A program made the position numbers and the translations under genes. A stretch of DNA of 31,809 nt from Stentor coeruleus (Eukaryota > Ciliophora > Heterotrichea > Heterotrichida > Stentoridae): assembly GCA_001970955.1 (NCBI GenBank), contig MPUH01000853.1:1-31809 (forward strand), in the 5' to 3' direction. The notes beneath the pieces are model-generated. The model did not search any database. It was not told where the DNA came from and saw only the letters and a list, made by a program, of their open reading frames with translations. Positions 10,338 to 19,436 of this stretch are shown one piece after another. Within the stretch, counting starts at the first letter, position 1; each line of letters begins with the position of its first letter.

Positions 10338-11170
10338 GTAATAGAATTATGAGGAATTTAAGTATGAAGTTTTAATAGGGTGTTAGATTTGTTGTAGAAA
10401 GAGGATTTTTGTTAGGTTTCAAAACTTAGAATGGATTTGTTGATGTGTTTAATAACAAAATTGGTATTTTTAGATGATGTGAATGAATTTGTCGGAGTGG
10501 AGAGTTAATTCAAGATGGGATAAGACTGTTTTAGTTAAGATTAGCATATTCAGAATGATTTAGTGAAATAAATAATGGGTTTAAAAGGTTTTACTATATA
10601 AAAGGTTTTTTTTTTAGGTAATTTGAGATTCTGGGTCTGGAGTGTCAGTAGTAAAAGTTGTAATGTGACTTTTTTAAAGATACCTATAGTTGTGTATATA
10701 TAAAAAATAAGTGTATTATAAGATTTTTTCTATAGGTTTTATGATAAAATTTGATATTTTAACTTATATTTATGATTTTATTCTATTGCTTTAACAACAG
10801 TCTTTTCTATTTAAAACAAAGGGAAAAACCTGAGTTTTTACTATAAAAAAAATAACTCTAAAACTAATTTACAATATATAAATTACTAGGATCTCCAATA
10901 AAAATCCCTACTTTTCACCTCCTCAATAGATGATTTATATATAGCATTTCGACAGTATCCGATTTACAATCACAAGATCACACACAAAATTCTAATTTAA
11001 ACATTTTTACCTATTTCCATATTATATTTCAGCATATAAACTCACAAACTAACCCTTAAGCAGACCATAACCACCAAACCTCCTAATAAAATCCTAAGCT
11101 TTCCACTCAAAGCTATCCCCGTTTAAAAACTTTATTTCTAACAAAAAATGTCTATAAATAGGTTAATACA
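10338..11170. other. Intergenic region, G-rich then C-rich
   Basis: No gene recognised. The first ~350 nt after the ALDH gene are G-rich on the plus strand. The last ~300 nt before the next start are C-rich: by hand count 10921-11160 holds 57 C and 14 G. Confidence 0.6.
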
Positions 11171-12154
11171 ATGCAAAACCCTACTCAAGAAATTTTCACA
11201 GAAATTGAAGGTTTATTAAAATTTCAGCAGACCTACAACGAAGATTCAGATGCAGCAATCCAAAAGCTTGAATCTCTCATATCAGCAGTTGAAAGAAGCG
11301 ATTTCCCTTCAAATTTCGAATCAATCCTAGAATCCACATTTTATAAATCTTTTAGCTCAGAAATCCCTACAACTGAAATCTATCATTTTATATCTAAAGG
11401 CAAACTCTCAATGTGTTATAAGAAAGCTCATAAACCCTATAAAGATTCTATTGACTTAAGTAATTTTAAAGTTCCAATTTACTCATCGATTTTTAGGTCG
11501 AATCTTTTTGAATATAGTCATTTACTTTATATTGTTGGAGGGATGTCATCTTTAGGCCAAGTCTCAAAAAAGATTATTATTTTTGATATCAATACTAATA
11601 ATCACAAAGTTATTGTTAATATGAAACATGAAAGACATAGCTGTGCAACTATTGGTTACAAATCTTTAGTATTTATAATTGGTGGTATAAATTCTCAAGG
11701 AGAAGGTAATGATATTATTGAGTATTTTGATATGAATAATCCTAGTGATTTAAAAAGTATAGAAACTGAACAGAGAAAAAGGACTCAAACTTCAGCTACA
11801 TTGTTTAATAACAAAATTTATATAGTGAGTGAGGATTTTAAGTTCTTACATGTATTGGATCCTGAGACTAAAACTGTGTCAAAAATGAATTTCTATGATA
11901 AAAGCTTTAGTCCTAGGTTGATTTGTTGTTGGGGGAGTTATTTAATTGCTTTTACTGATAAAAACAAGGTTCATGCTTTAGATCAGAATCATAAAATAGT
12001 GAAAAATGCTAATTTGGCAGACTGTATGACGAATATGATAGACTGTATGATGAAATGGACACAGGAATCGATTTCGAAAAACTCTGAAGGGATTTTCTTT
12101 ATTGACTATGTTACAGAGAAAGAGTATTGGCTTAAGCTTGAGAATTTCTTTTAA
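11171..12154 (+). CDS. Kelch-repeat beta-propeller protein
   Basis: The 327-aa intronless ORF ends in TAA. Residues 1-90 look helical and carry no recognised domain. From about 108 the sequence has kelch-like blades: LYIVGGMSSLG (GG at 123-124) and VFIIGGINSQG (GG at 171-172), then two or three degenerate blades (IYIVSEDF, LIAFTDK) with the Gly pair lost. The propeller may therefore be short or partly degenerate. Kelch proteins usually scaffold protein contacts; the partner is unknown. It is much shorter than the RING-kelch protein elsewhere in the window and has no RING or BTB domain. Confidence 0.8.
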   Translation: MQNPTQEIFTEIEGLLKFQQTYNEDSDAAIQKLESLISAVERSDFPSNFESILESTFYKSFSSEIPTTEIYHFISKGKLSMCYKKAHKPYKDSIDLSNFKVPIYSSIFRSNLFEYSHLLYIVGGMSSLGQVSKKIIIFDINTNNHKVIVNMKHERHSCATIGYKSLVFIIGGINSQGEGNDIIEYFDMNNPSDLKSIETEQRKRTQTSATLFNNKIYIVSEDFKFLHVLDPETKTVSKMNFYDKSFSPRLICCWGSYLIAFTDKNKVHALDQNHKIVKNANLADCMTNMIDCMMKWTQESISKNSEGIFFIDYVTEKEYWLKLENFF

Positions 12155-12437
12155 AAAGTGGTCTAGTTTTTAGGTTTACAGATAATTTTAATTAAATTTA
12201 CGATTGATATATGTTTTAAGGTAGTATTTTATATCATCATAAGCAAACCTAAATTCCTTTAAATCATATTATAACATCTACTCACTTTTTATCCCCGAAT
12301 TTTCTCATATATCAATTTAATAATTTCTACAACCAAGCCTTATTTTAACACCCACTTACCACATTAAACCTTATTTTTTCTCCCATATATAAATCTATAT
12401 AATCTATTTATCTAAGCATATTATTATCTCTAAATAA
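12155..12437. other. Short intergenic region upstream of the next plus-strand gene
   Basis: No gene seen. From about 12240 it is C-rich and G-poor on the plus strand. Confidence 0.5.
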
Positions 12438-13043
12438 ATGATGAAAGAACTAACGATAGAAGAAATGATCAAAACAACTTTGAAAGTACGAAAAACAGAC
12501 CCAATATTTAATCAACAATACCCAAATGTTTTCAGAGCTTATAAAACCCATAAAACAACTCAATCAAACAGTCCAACTACAAAACCACCACAATCAAGAA
12601 TTTCAAAGCACTTTTTAACCTCTAAAAAACTCCCAAAATTTCATTATATTGAAACTAATTTCACTCCTTATTTCAAAGCTCATAACCGTGTTAAGTATTC
12701 TATAACAAAAAAGTCGATTAAAAAAGATTTTGACCTTGCTGATGTTAGATTTCAGCAATTTACTGATGAAGATTATAGCATGGGTAATTTAGAAAAAAGC
12801 GAATCATTACTTAAAGCATCTAGGTTTCCGACATCTCCACTTTCTAAAAGCTATGAAAAAGCTTTTGAGAATATGAATAAAACTTTTACAATGCTTGGAA
12901 AGGGTGTAAGTACAAGGCATGAATCGTTGAAAAAATGTAAAACTTCAAATTTTAACAGAAAACGCAAGTCGCAAAGGCTTTGGATTTCATCAACAATAAG
13001 CACACCTTTATCACAGCATTATCATAAATTAAAACTTTTTTAA
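12438..13043 (+). CDS. Basic protein of unknown function (201 aa)
   Basis: I do not recognise this protein. The ORF starts MMKELTIEEM and ends in TAA. It is Lys/Ser/Thr-rich, with many basic residues across its length and several possible SP/TP sites (about 44-52 and 131-134). It has no signal peptide or membrane segment. The composition and absence of low-complexity runs suggest a real, probably largely disordered protein. C-rich upstream DNA, as before other plus-strand genes, supports the start. There are no introns. Confidence 0.7.
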   Translation: MMKELTIEEMIKTTLKVRKTDPIFNQQYPNVFRAYKTHKTTQSNSPTTKPPQSRISKHFLTSKKLPKFHYIETNFTPYFKAHNRVKYSITKKSIKKDFDLADVRFQQFTDEDYSMGNLEKSESLLKASRFPTSPLSKSYEKAFENMNKTFTMLGKGVSTRHESLKKCKTSNFNRKRKSQRLWISSTISTPLSQHYHKLKLF

Positions 13044-13938
13044 TACATATTTTATTCTGACAAAAGGTTTTTAATATTATAGTGAAATTGTGTATATCAG
13101 TTATGCTTATCAGTATGTAAAACTTTTTTAATAGGTCAAAACTCTAATGAATCTTTATGCTAAAAAAAATAATTTTATGCTTTTTAATAGCAAACTTACT
13201 CATAAATATTTAAATCCACAAATAAACTCATCAAAATCTTTTTTCAAAAATCTTTATCTCAATAAGATATCTCTGAGCCTACTATTAAAATATATATTAC
13301 GACTAGAGAATAGAGCTAAAAGTATAAGTTTTTACTTAGAACCATTGAGTTCCTGAGACTTTTGAGGTCTTCCCCAACTTATTACCTAGAGTGATATTTT
13401 TGAGTCATACAAAATATTCTACTTAAGATTAAGTCAAATAGAGAATAGATAGTGTGGAAGGTAATTTATGATTCTGAATGCTGATATTGCATAGTAAAAA
13501 ATGAATGAGTTTCTGATAATTCTATGCTGTATTTAAAGTACTATAGGAAAATATACTAGACTTATATGATTTTGGGAACTTGTAATGATATATAAAATAA
13601 GTGCATTAAATTAAAATATAATAATAAATTATGACAATTTATTGATTAGTGTCAAAAGTGTAAAGATAACTAGGAATCAATAATCTTTTTGGTCAGATTG
13701 ATGGAGTATGAGTACCAATATTTACATAGTATAATTAATATCATTTTATTAGATGTATTATCATATAATCTTTAGGTAAATGGAACGAGAACTTATAGAA
13801 GAAATAGGAAACATGACCGGAGTTTTCTTAAGCGANTAATAATCTTTTTGGTCAGATTGATGGAGTATGAGTATCAATATTTACATAGTATAATTAATAT
13901 CATTTTATTAGATGTATTATCATATAATCCTTAGGTAA
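13044..13938. other. Intergenic region with a duplicated contig end
   Basis: No convincing gene. A 69-codon plus-strand frame at 13147-13356 is low-complexity Leu/Lys/Asn/Ser sequence. The part from 13679 to 13835 is an artificial-looking extra copy of 13838-13994 (see the repeat entry), so the true distance to the next gene is about 160 nt shorter. Confidence 0.65.
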
Positions 13939-13994
13939 ATGGAACGAGAACTTATAGAAGAAATAGGAAACATGACCGGAGTTTTCTTAAGCGA
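13679..13994. repeat. 157-nt near-identical tandem copies separated by an N (contig join)
   Basis: The sequence 13679-13835 recurs at 13838-13994 with an offset of 159. Two substitutions were seen (GTACCAAT versus GTATCAAT, and ATCTTTAGG versus ATCCTTAGG). The N is at 13836. The copies carry the start and first ~18 codons of the DHHC-like gene, so a false upstream start appears at 13780. Two overlapping contig ends from slightly different alleles or reads explain this best. Confidence 0.88.
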
Positions 13995-14454
13995 AACTGG
14001 AGGTCCGATTTTCTTATTCGGTATGTTCTGTAACATCTAAACAGGGACACATGGTCTTTATACTGGACTAGGATCCACATCATTTGTTATAATGATGATA
14101 TATGGAGGATCATTTTTAAAGCCAGAACTCTGTTCAACAATAAATTTCTACATCTCAGCAATCTTCCTTATCAGTTTTTGGATATTGTTTTTTATAAACC
14201 CAGGTATTCAGATTGATGATGATAAAAGACTTAACATGTATAAATGGTGTGAAGTGTGTAGCATAACAAGAAGAAAAGGAACTAAACATTGTGAAATGTG
14301 TGATTTGTGTATAGAAAAAAAAGGCCCACATGTGTTTTTATTAGATAAATGTATTGGGAAGTATACAAAAGTTCCTTATTTGCTATGCAAGGTTTCATTT
14401 GTTTGTTATTTTTGCATATTTGCTTTTAGTATTTTATATACATGGATAATGTAG
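13939..14454 (+). CDS. Catalytically dead DHHC-family (palmitoyltransferase-like) membrane protein
   Basis: Two exons (13939-14029 and 14045-14454) joined across a 15-nt intron give 166 aa ending in TAG; an in-frame TAA directly precedes the ATG. The order is TM1 (about 22-50), TM2 (about 66-81) ending in NPG (the family's DPG), the cysteine-rich domain, then TM3 (about 141-163). The cysteine-rich domain keeps the DHHC-family spacing: C99-x2-C102-x9-H112-C113-x2-C116-x2-C119-x4-GPHV(124-127)-x5-C133-I-G. The DHHC quartet is therefore GPHV: the catalytic Asp, first His and Cys are replaced, while the second His, a structural zinc ligand in known structures, is kept. The fourth membrane helix and the TTxE region are missing. 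It should not transfer palmitate by the known mechanism; a scaffold or regulatory role is inference. Confidence 0.8.
14030..14044 (+). other. 15-nt intron (phase 1) in the DHHC-like gene
   Basis: GTAACATCTAAACAG interrupts codon TGG (T|GG). Removing it fuses the two membrane segments in frame; retaining it gives TAA at intron positions 9-11. Confidence 0.9.
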
Positions 14455-14497
14455 TATCGTTATTGTTACTAGGATAATAATAGTAGAAATTTGCAAC

Positions 14498-15370
14498 ATG
14501 GACAGTTCTGCAGTATTTCAAGAAATTGAATTAATTTTACAGAGAATAGGGAAAAATGTTGACTCTGTAAACTTCGACTCGATTCCGAGTTCGCCAGGCA
14601 AAAGCATGCAGTTTAAGTAACCATCATCTAGAATGCATCATGAAGCTAACGGATCCCGTAGTAGCTTTGCAAGCAAAAGCCCGATCCCATCAAGTCCACA
14701 CAAAACCCCAACCCACGGTCCTTGCCGTCTACTCCGCAACCAAAGTGCTAAAAACAGCCTCAAAAAACCATGCCAAGTCCCTACAAAAAGCTCAACACCC
14801 AACAAACTCCATCGCGAAGCTTCAGAAAAGCCTATAAAGCCTAACTTTCATCCAACAATAAACGAAAACTCAAAAAAAATCCTCCAAAAAACTTCAAAAG
14901 ACCAACAAAACCGTTGGGTCATGCTCTATGAAGACTCACACAAAAAAAAAGAAAAACTCATTAATGCACGTCGTCTAAACCAAGAAAAAGACCTTTACGA
15001 TAAAGAATGTACTTTTAAACCAATAATCCATCAATCATCAAAACCAAATCAAGATATTGTTACTAGAACATACAATTGGCTTCGCTTAAAAAACTCAAAA
15101 ATTACATCAAAAGCTGAAGCTGATTTCGATAAAGACCTTAAAGAATGTACTTTTACTCCACAAATAAATGAATTCAAAGCACCAATTGAAGGATTAGATG
15201 AAATCAAAGGCTTACAGCAGTTTTTTAGACATCATGCGATAAAAAATCATGAAGAAGGTGTAAAACCTCATCCTGAACCCCCAAAGAATAGAGATTTGAC
15301 TGTAAAAGAGTATAAAAAAGCTGTGAAAAGCCTTAATAAAGTGCTTCATTCAATTGATATAAAATACTAA
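14498..15370 (+). CDS. Protein with paired ECTFxP motifs, possibly cytoskeletal/flagellar
   Basis: Exon 1 (14498-14616) and exon 2 (14632-15370) joined across a 15-nt intron give 285 aa ending in TAA. Without the intron the ORF would seem to start at 14633. The N-terminal ~115 residues are Ser/Pro/Lys-rich and disordered-looking. From about 133 a Lys/Glu-rich helix containing MLYEDSHKKKEKL leads into ECTFKPIIH (165-173), and a second helix leads into ECTFTPQIN (211-219). This helix-plus-ECTFxPxI(N/H) arrangement is common in large protist and flagellate proteins linked to cilia and cytoskeleton; I know no biochemical role. The start lies only 43 nt after the DHHC-like gene, and the stop is 22 nt from the convergent RPL12 gene. 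Confidence 0.82.
14617..14631 (+). other. 15-nt intron (phase 2) in the ECTFxP gene
   Basis: GTAACCATCATCTAG splits an AAA codon (AA|A). If retained, the donor itself creates TAA at intron positions 2-4. Confidence 0.88.
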
Positions 15371-15392
15371 TTTCATATAAAAAGTTACCTAT

Positions 15393-15905
15393 TTAAGGCT
15401 CGGAGGTGTCTAGTTCCCCATTTTTGATCATTTCATAAATGTCTTTAGGGCTTTTCTTTTCGATTTGACAACCGATGGAAACTGCAGTACCAACGATTTC
15501 TTTGATTGTACCTTCGAAATTTATTGCTCCACTACGTGGTTGCATTTCTTTTGCACATTTTCTTACTTGATCCCATGTAAGGTTCCCGTTATGTTTGATA
15601 TTTTTGACCTTTTTACGATCGCGTGGCGGCTCAGCTAGTTCTCTTATTAATAGAGCTGAAGCAGATGGGATGACTTCGACTGTTGCGACTCTGTTTATGA
15701 TAGTCAGTTTAACCATCACTTTGATTCCTTTCCATTTTTCTGTTGCTGCCTTGATGTCTTCACCAACTTTTTTCGGCGACAAACCTAAGGGACCGACTTT
15801 AGGAGCAAGACTTGCTGCCGCACCAATTTCCCCTCCAACCGTTTTAAGAATCACTGGCTAGATCTTACCAACTCTGGCTTCACCTGTCTCTACCTTAGGT
15901 GGCAT
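15393..15905 (-). CDS. RPL12: 60S ribosomal protein L12 (uL11)
   Basis: Exons 15869-15905 and 15393-15853 on the minus strand, joined across a 15-nt intron, encode 165 aa, the usual eukaryotic length. The protein starts MPPKVETGEARVVILKTVGG and contains the diagnostic LAPKVGPLGLSPKKVG, KLTIINRVATVEVIPSASAL, EPPRDRKKVKNIKH and GTIKEIVGTAVSIGC. It binds the 28S rRNA GTPase-associated centre at the base of the P-stalk. Without splicing, the frame seems to start with GTG at 15854 and lacks the N-terminus, so the known family start confirms the intron independently. It ends in TAA. Its 3' end faces the ECTFxP gene with a 22-nt gap. Confidence 0.97.
15854..15868 (-). other. 15-nt intron (phase 1) in RPL12
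   Basis: On the minus strand the intron is GTAAGATCTAGCCAG. Removal gives G|TG and restores the conserved RPL12 N-terminus. Retention gives TAG at intron positions 9-11. Confidence 0.95.
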
Positions 15906-16083
15906 TTAATGGATAATAATGGGGTTTTCATATATTTTTCCCAGAATCCAGCCCTTTTAAAAATACTCTTATACCCTTAAATTCACTCTATTCTCTTTAG
16001 CATATACTAAATACCTTAAAAATCTTATAAAAGCTACCATTAATTATAAACATAATAATTTTTTAAGTACTTTTGTATAAAAA

Positions 16084-16458
16084 TTATAAATCTTGTCTTG
16101 CCTGATTATAATGTTTGAAGTAACAAAACTGACATAAACCTTTCGCATAATGTTTACGATCTGAGTGTTCACAAAGCCAAGCACTTTTATCTCGACCTAA
16201 TCGATGATAACAATTATTGCACATGTTTTTAGCATAATGTTTACGTGCGGAATGTGGACATGCTGTCACAGCTTTGACTTTTTTATGAGGCTCGTTTGGG
16301 AATATATTCGGTAAGGTTTCTTTTAAAGTGTGAGGTATTTCTTGAGGATCTGGAAGTGTAAAACTTGAAGGCCAGTTACCCGGGTGTGAGTTTAAAATAG
16401 AGAACATGTTGGAGAATATAGAGGATGGGCTTAGAGCGTCTTGGGAGCTTTTAGACAT
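16084..16458 (-). CDS. Small protein with two tandem CxH...HYAK...CxxC zinc-finger-like repeats
   Basis: Start ATG at 16458 is preferred (124 aa, MSKSSQDALSPSS); the frame is open up to an ATG at 16512, but the extra 18 residues look like translated intergenic DNA. Residues ~1-60 are Ser/Pro-rich. The C-terminal part has two 29-residue repeats: C67-x-H69-x4-H74-Y-A-K-x2-C80-x2-C83 and C96-x-H98-x4-H103-Y-A-K-x2-C109-x2-C112, both with RKHYAK before the third and fourth positions and CY or CYF after them. The regular Cys/His spacing predicts zinc binding; nuclear or nucleic-acid binding is a guess. I cannot assign a named family. It ends in TAA. The upstream DNA is extremely C-rich on the coding strand. 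Confidence 0.78.
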   Translation of the reverse strand: MSKSSQDALSPSSIFSNMFSILNSHPGNWPSSFTLPDPQEIPHTLKETLPNIFPNEPHKKVKAVTACPHSARKHYAKNMCNNCYHRLGRDKSAWLCEHSDRKHYAKGLCQFCYFKHYNQARQDL

Positions 16459-17148
16459 TGTATTATTTAGTATAGTATTGTTAGGACAACAGAAATAATG
16501 TATCATTTTCAATGATCAAAAATGAAAGGAAAATGGATATGGAATTTGAATAGGGTATACGAAAATGCTTTAGGAAAGTGTTGGTAGAGGAGTTTGAGAT
16601 GTAGGTTTTGGATTTTAGTAAGGGAAGGGTTTAGTTGTGGATTTTAGGGTTTTTTGAGCTTAGGAAAAAAAAATAAGTTTTTGTTTTGTTGATGATGGGG
16701 ATTTATGTTTAGGATTAAGTTTTTTTTAAAGTTTTGTTTAGGTTGGGTGTAAAAAATATTGGGTTTTTTGGTTTGGGATGATTATGGGTGTTGAAGATTT
16801 TAGATCGGGAGGAGAAATTTAGGTGTAAAGTAGGTTTCTATGGGAAAAGTGATAACTCACTTGAAAGAAATAGAGAGTTTGATGAGATGAGATGAAATTA
16901 GGAAGGTTTTTGTTTAGTTATAAGGATAAGTGTAGATGAAGAATTTTGTATGATACACTTTTGTGGGATATATGTTTAAAGAAAATCCTTTATGTATTTT
17001 TATAAAATCATATTTAGGGTTTAGAATAAAGTTTATAGTAATTATTATATATGATATAATAAAAAAGAAGTGCTTAATATTTGCTAGTTATAGCTTGAAA
17101 ATTATCATCGCTTTGTAGTGTTTTTGAATAATTTTTTATATAAGTGAC
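16459..17148. other. Upstream flank with extreme strand asymmetry
   Basis: No gene accepted. By hand count 16561-16860 contains 91 G and 7 C on the plus strand (so C-rich on the strand of the gene it precedes). The asymmetry fades after about 16900. Confidence 0.7.
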
Positions 17149-17262
17149 ATGATGTACTATCAACATAGTATCATATTAGCTTTCATAACTATTGCAGTCA
17201 TAGTTCCGACATTTATACATACATTAATGAAATATTATATACAAAAATCTTACTCCGAATAA
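17149..17262 (+). CDS. Candidate 37-aa single-pass membrane microprotein
   Basis: Starting at ATGATG and ending in TAA, the frame encodes MMYYQHS, a hydrophobic stretch of about 17 residues (IILAFITIAVIVPTF), then a basic/Tyr end with KYYIQKSYSE. The arrangement fits a single transmembrane helix with positive charges on the C-terminal side. The ORF uses Cys-free, varied codons with a higher GC content than the flanking DNA, unlike the Phe/Lys/Asn runs of spurious frames. No family recognised; length alone resembles tiny membrane-complex subunits such as Ost4, but the sequence does not match convincingly. Chance occurrence is possible. Confidence 0.35.
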   Translation: MMYYQHSIILAFITIAVIVPTFIHTLMKYYIQKSYSE

Positions 17263-18220
17263 ATTGACTTTTTATCAACACTTAAAAGAAAAATTATACT
17301 TTTCAAAAGCTCAACAACACACTATCATTCATCATATAAATAACACTTATACATTTATTATTTTCATATATATTTTTTTACATAAATTACTATATATTTT
17401 GTTAACACCTTACCTATCAAATCTTATTTTCATACAAGTATATCTATAAAATAATTCTATAAAAGGATTTCAAACTTAATCATCCACAAAAATATTATAT
17501 AATTCCCATAAAAAAATGTTACAGGTTAGAAAAGAAGCTAGATTTCGCAATGTTAGAGATGCTTGCACTATGTATTACAAAGCATGATATAGGAATATCA
17601 TAAACAAAAATACTAAAATACATAAATTTATTGTTATATGTGCTTAAGTTGGTATATGAATATATATTAATCTCTTATACATAATATCAGCATATCCCAA
17701 ATGATATTATACACATATATTTCTATACAAATATTAACGATTTTATATGCATTCCTTAAAAATACTCATACATAAATTATTAAAGCATATAATAGCAGAC
17801 AAAAATTTCTAATGTCTTACTTATTTTATATCCCAACTTATGATATACTAACCAATAATTTTTTCAGTTTATTTTTATATAAAAAAAAGCTAGACCTAAA
17901 GTCTAAAACCCAAAAAGTATAAGCCTAATACTAAACTGTTTTATGGAAAAAATTAACCTCCTAAGAAACCAAGTAACTTTAATATATATTATAATCCTAC
18001 ACACAGACTATAATTTCAATGTCCCAATCATTAGGATAAAAAATCCAACCACGTAAAAAAAAATCCCAAAGCCAAAAAAAAGGGGAAAAAAAAAAGCAAT
18101 CAAAATCATCATCCTAACTTTAAACATTCATAAAAGCCAAGGGTATCATTTAACAACACAACACCCTTAATAAAAAACCTGAAATAAAAAAAAATCAATA
18201 GTAAAAAAACTTTTAATTTC
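17263..18220. other. C-rich intergenic region downstream of the RING/TRAF gene
   Basis: The region is C-richer than G-rich on the plus strand, i.e. G-rich on the sense strand downstream of the minus-strand gene. A 61-codon frame at 17264-17449 is low-complexity. A 23-codon frame at 17516-17587 (MLQVRKEARFRNVRD...) has better composition than its surroundings but is too short to accept. Confidence 0.5.
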
Positions 18221-18721
18221 CTATGAACTTATAACTTTTCCTGTAGTTAAAAGGATTTCTATATAATGATTTGCTATTAAATGTCTAAGCATATTTGGCC
18301 CACTTACCTTTTCTCCTAAGCATTTCGGGCACTGGAATTTCGACAAACTACAAATTATATCATGTTCATCTCTTTTTTTATAGTAATACATCATCCCACA
18401 ACCACATCGTATATCTTGTGCTGAAAGTTGATTAATGATATATTGATTTTCAGTTACAGTGGTTAATTTTCTACAAATTGGGCATTTACGTTTGTTTAAT
18501 TCGAAACATTTTCGACAGAGAGTGATTTCACAGCTACATCGGGTTTTAACTGGCTCATTATAAACTTCTTTACAGACTATGCATTGGAAATCATTTGCTG
18601 CATCTCGAGTCAGGCCTTCATACCTTTTTTCTGGAGGGAATAGTATGGGATTTTTTATATCTCGGAGAGAAGATACTACCGCTGGAAGGGAAAGGATATC
18701 TAATTCTAATCCATATGCCAT
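18221..18721 (-). CDS. RING plus TRAF-type zinc-finger protein, putative E3 ubiquitin ligase
   Basis: The 166-aa intronless ORF ends in TAG. The RING finger is complete in spacing: C47-x2-C50-x11-C62-x-C64-x4-C69-x2-C72-x7-C80-x2-C83, with Cys64 in the usual His position. A second metal site follows (C106-x-C108-x11-H120-x3-C124), then a third (C131-x2-C134-x12-H147-x4-H152), as in RING/TRAF-type finger proteins. Such proteins act as E2-binding ubiquitin ligases; no TRAF or substrate-binding domain is present, so it may be the catalytic part of a complex. Residues 1-40 carry no recognised motif. The upstream flank is C-rich on its coding strand. Confidence 0.87.
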   Translation of the reverse strand: MAYGLELDILSLPAVVSSLRDIKNPILFPPEKRYEGLTRDAANDFQCIVCKEVYNEPVKTRCSCEITLCRKCFELNKRKCPICRKLTTVTENQYIINQLSAQDIRCGCGMMYYYKKRDEHDIICSLSKFQCPKCLGEKVSGPNMLRHLIANHYIEILLTTGKVISS

Positions 18722-19436
18722 TTTTATATGATCTATTTTTTATGTGAAATATTAGATTTAGCTTGGTTTACAATAAAAATAAGTGAAGTGTTTATGAGAA
18801 TTCATAATGAGAAAAACAAATTTATTGTGTATAGTAGAGAATGTTATATGTGTTAGGAATATTGCCTATCACCTTGAAATTTTAATATAAACGCTTAGAC
18901 TATAAGGGTTAATAAATCAAAATCATATAATCTCACTTAAAAAATTATTAAAATTATAATATAACTTCTAACAAAAACTGCAAACCTCGTCCTTCTACTT
19001 TTTCAACTATTTCTTCTAAATATTTCTCTAATTTTAAAACCCCAACTAGCACTCACCTTTCTTCCAAAAACCATCCCACAACTCAAACTCTCCAAAAGCC
19101 TTCTCAATTTCCTAAACATCCCCAAAACCGAAAAAAATGATAATTTTATAAAAAATCTAAACCCAAATACAATCCCTATAATCCTAAAAATTAACACCCT
19201 AAAATCCAAACCACATAATTTTTTTTCCCAATACACACATCCACATCGAAAAATTAAAAAAAAATCGCATCACACAATATTTTCAATAGAAAATATTCAA
19301 AAAATAGCATATTTAAACAAGATCAACCATTTATACAATCTAGTATTATCTTGTTTAATATTTTGTATTATAATATAAAATTAAAATATATGAAAGTGAA
19401 TGTGATATGTAATTTCTGAATGGTATAATAAATACA
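18722..19436. other. Divergent intergenic region with a sharp GC-skew switch
   Basis: From 18722 to about 18870 the plus strand is G-rich (upstream of the minus gene). From about 18960 it is C-rich (upstream of the plus gene): by hand count 18961-19260 has 85 C and 7 G. No gene seen; a minus-strand frame at 19003-19236 is a by-product of this skew. Confidence 0.75.

Noticed and set aside
13147-13356. 69-codon plus-strand frame
   Set aside because: Composition is that of translated AT-rich DNA and there is no intron or motif to support it.
17264-17449. 61-codon plus-strand frame after the microprotein ORF
   Set aside because: Starts on a TTG rather than ATG and consists of Ile/Leu/Tyr/His runs.
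19003-19236. 77-codon minus-strand frame upstream of the AT-hook gene
   Set aside because: It exists only because the region almost lacks G on the plus strand, which removes minus-strand stops. The Arg/Leu/Phe-rich product has no motif.
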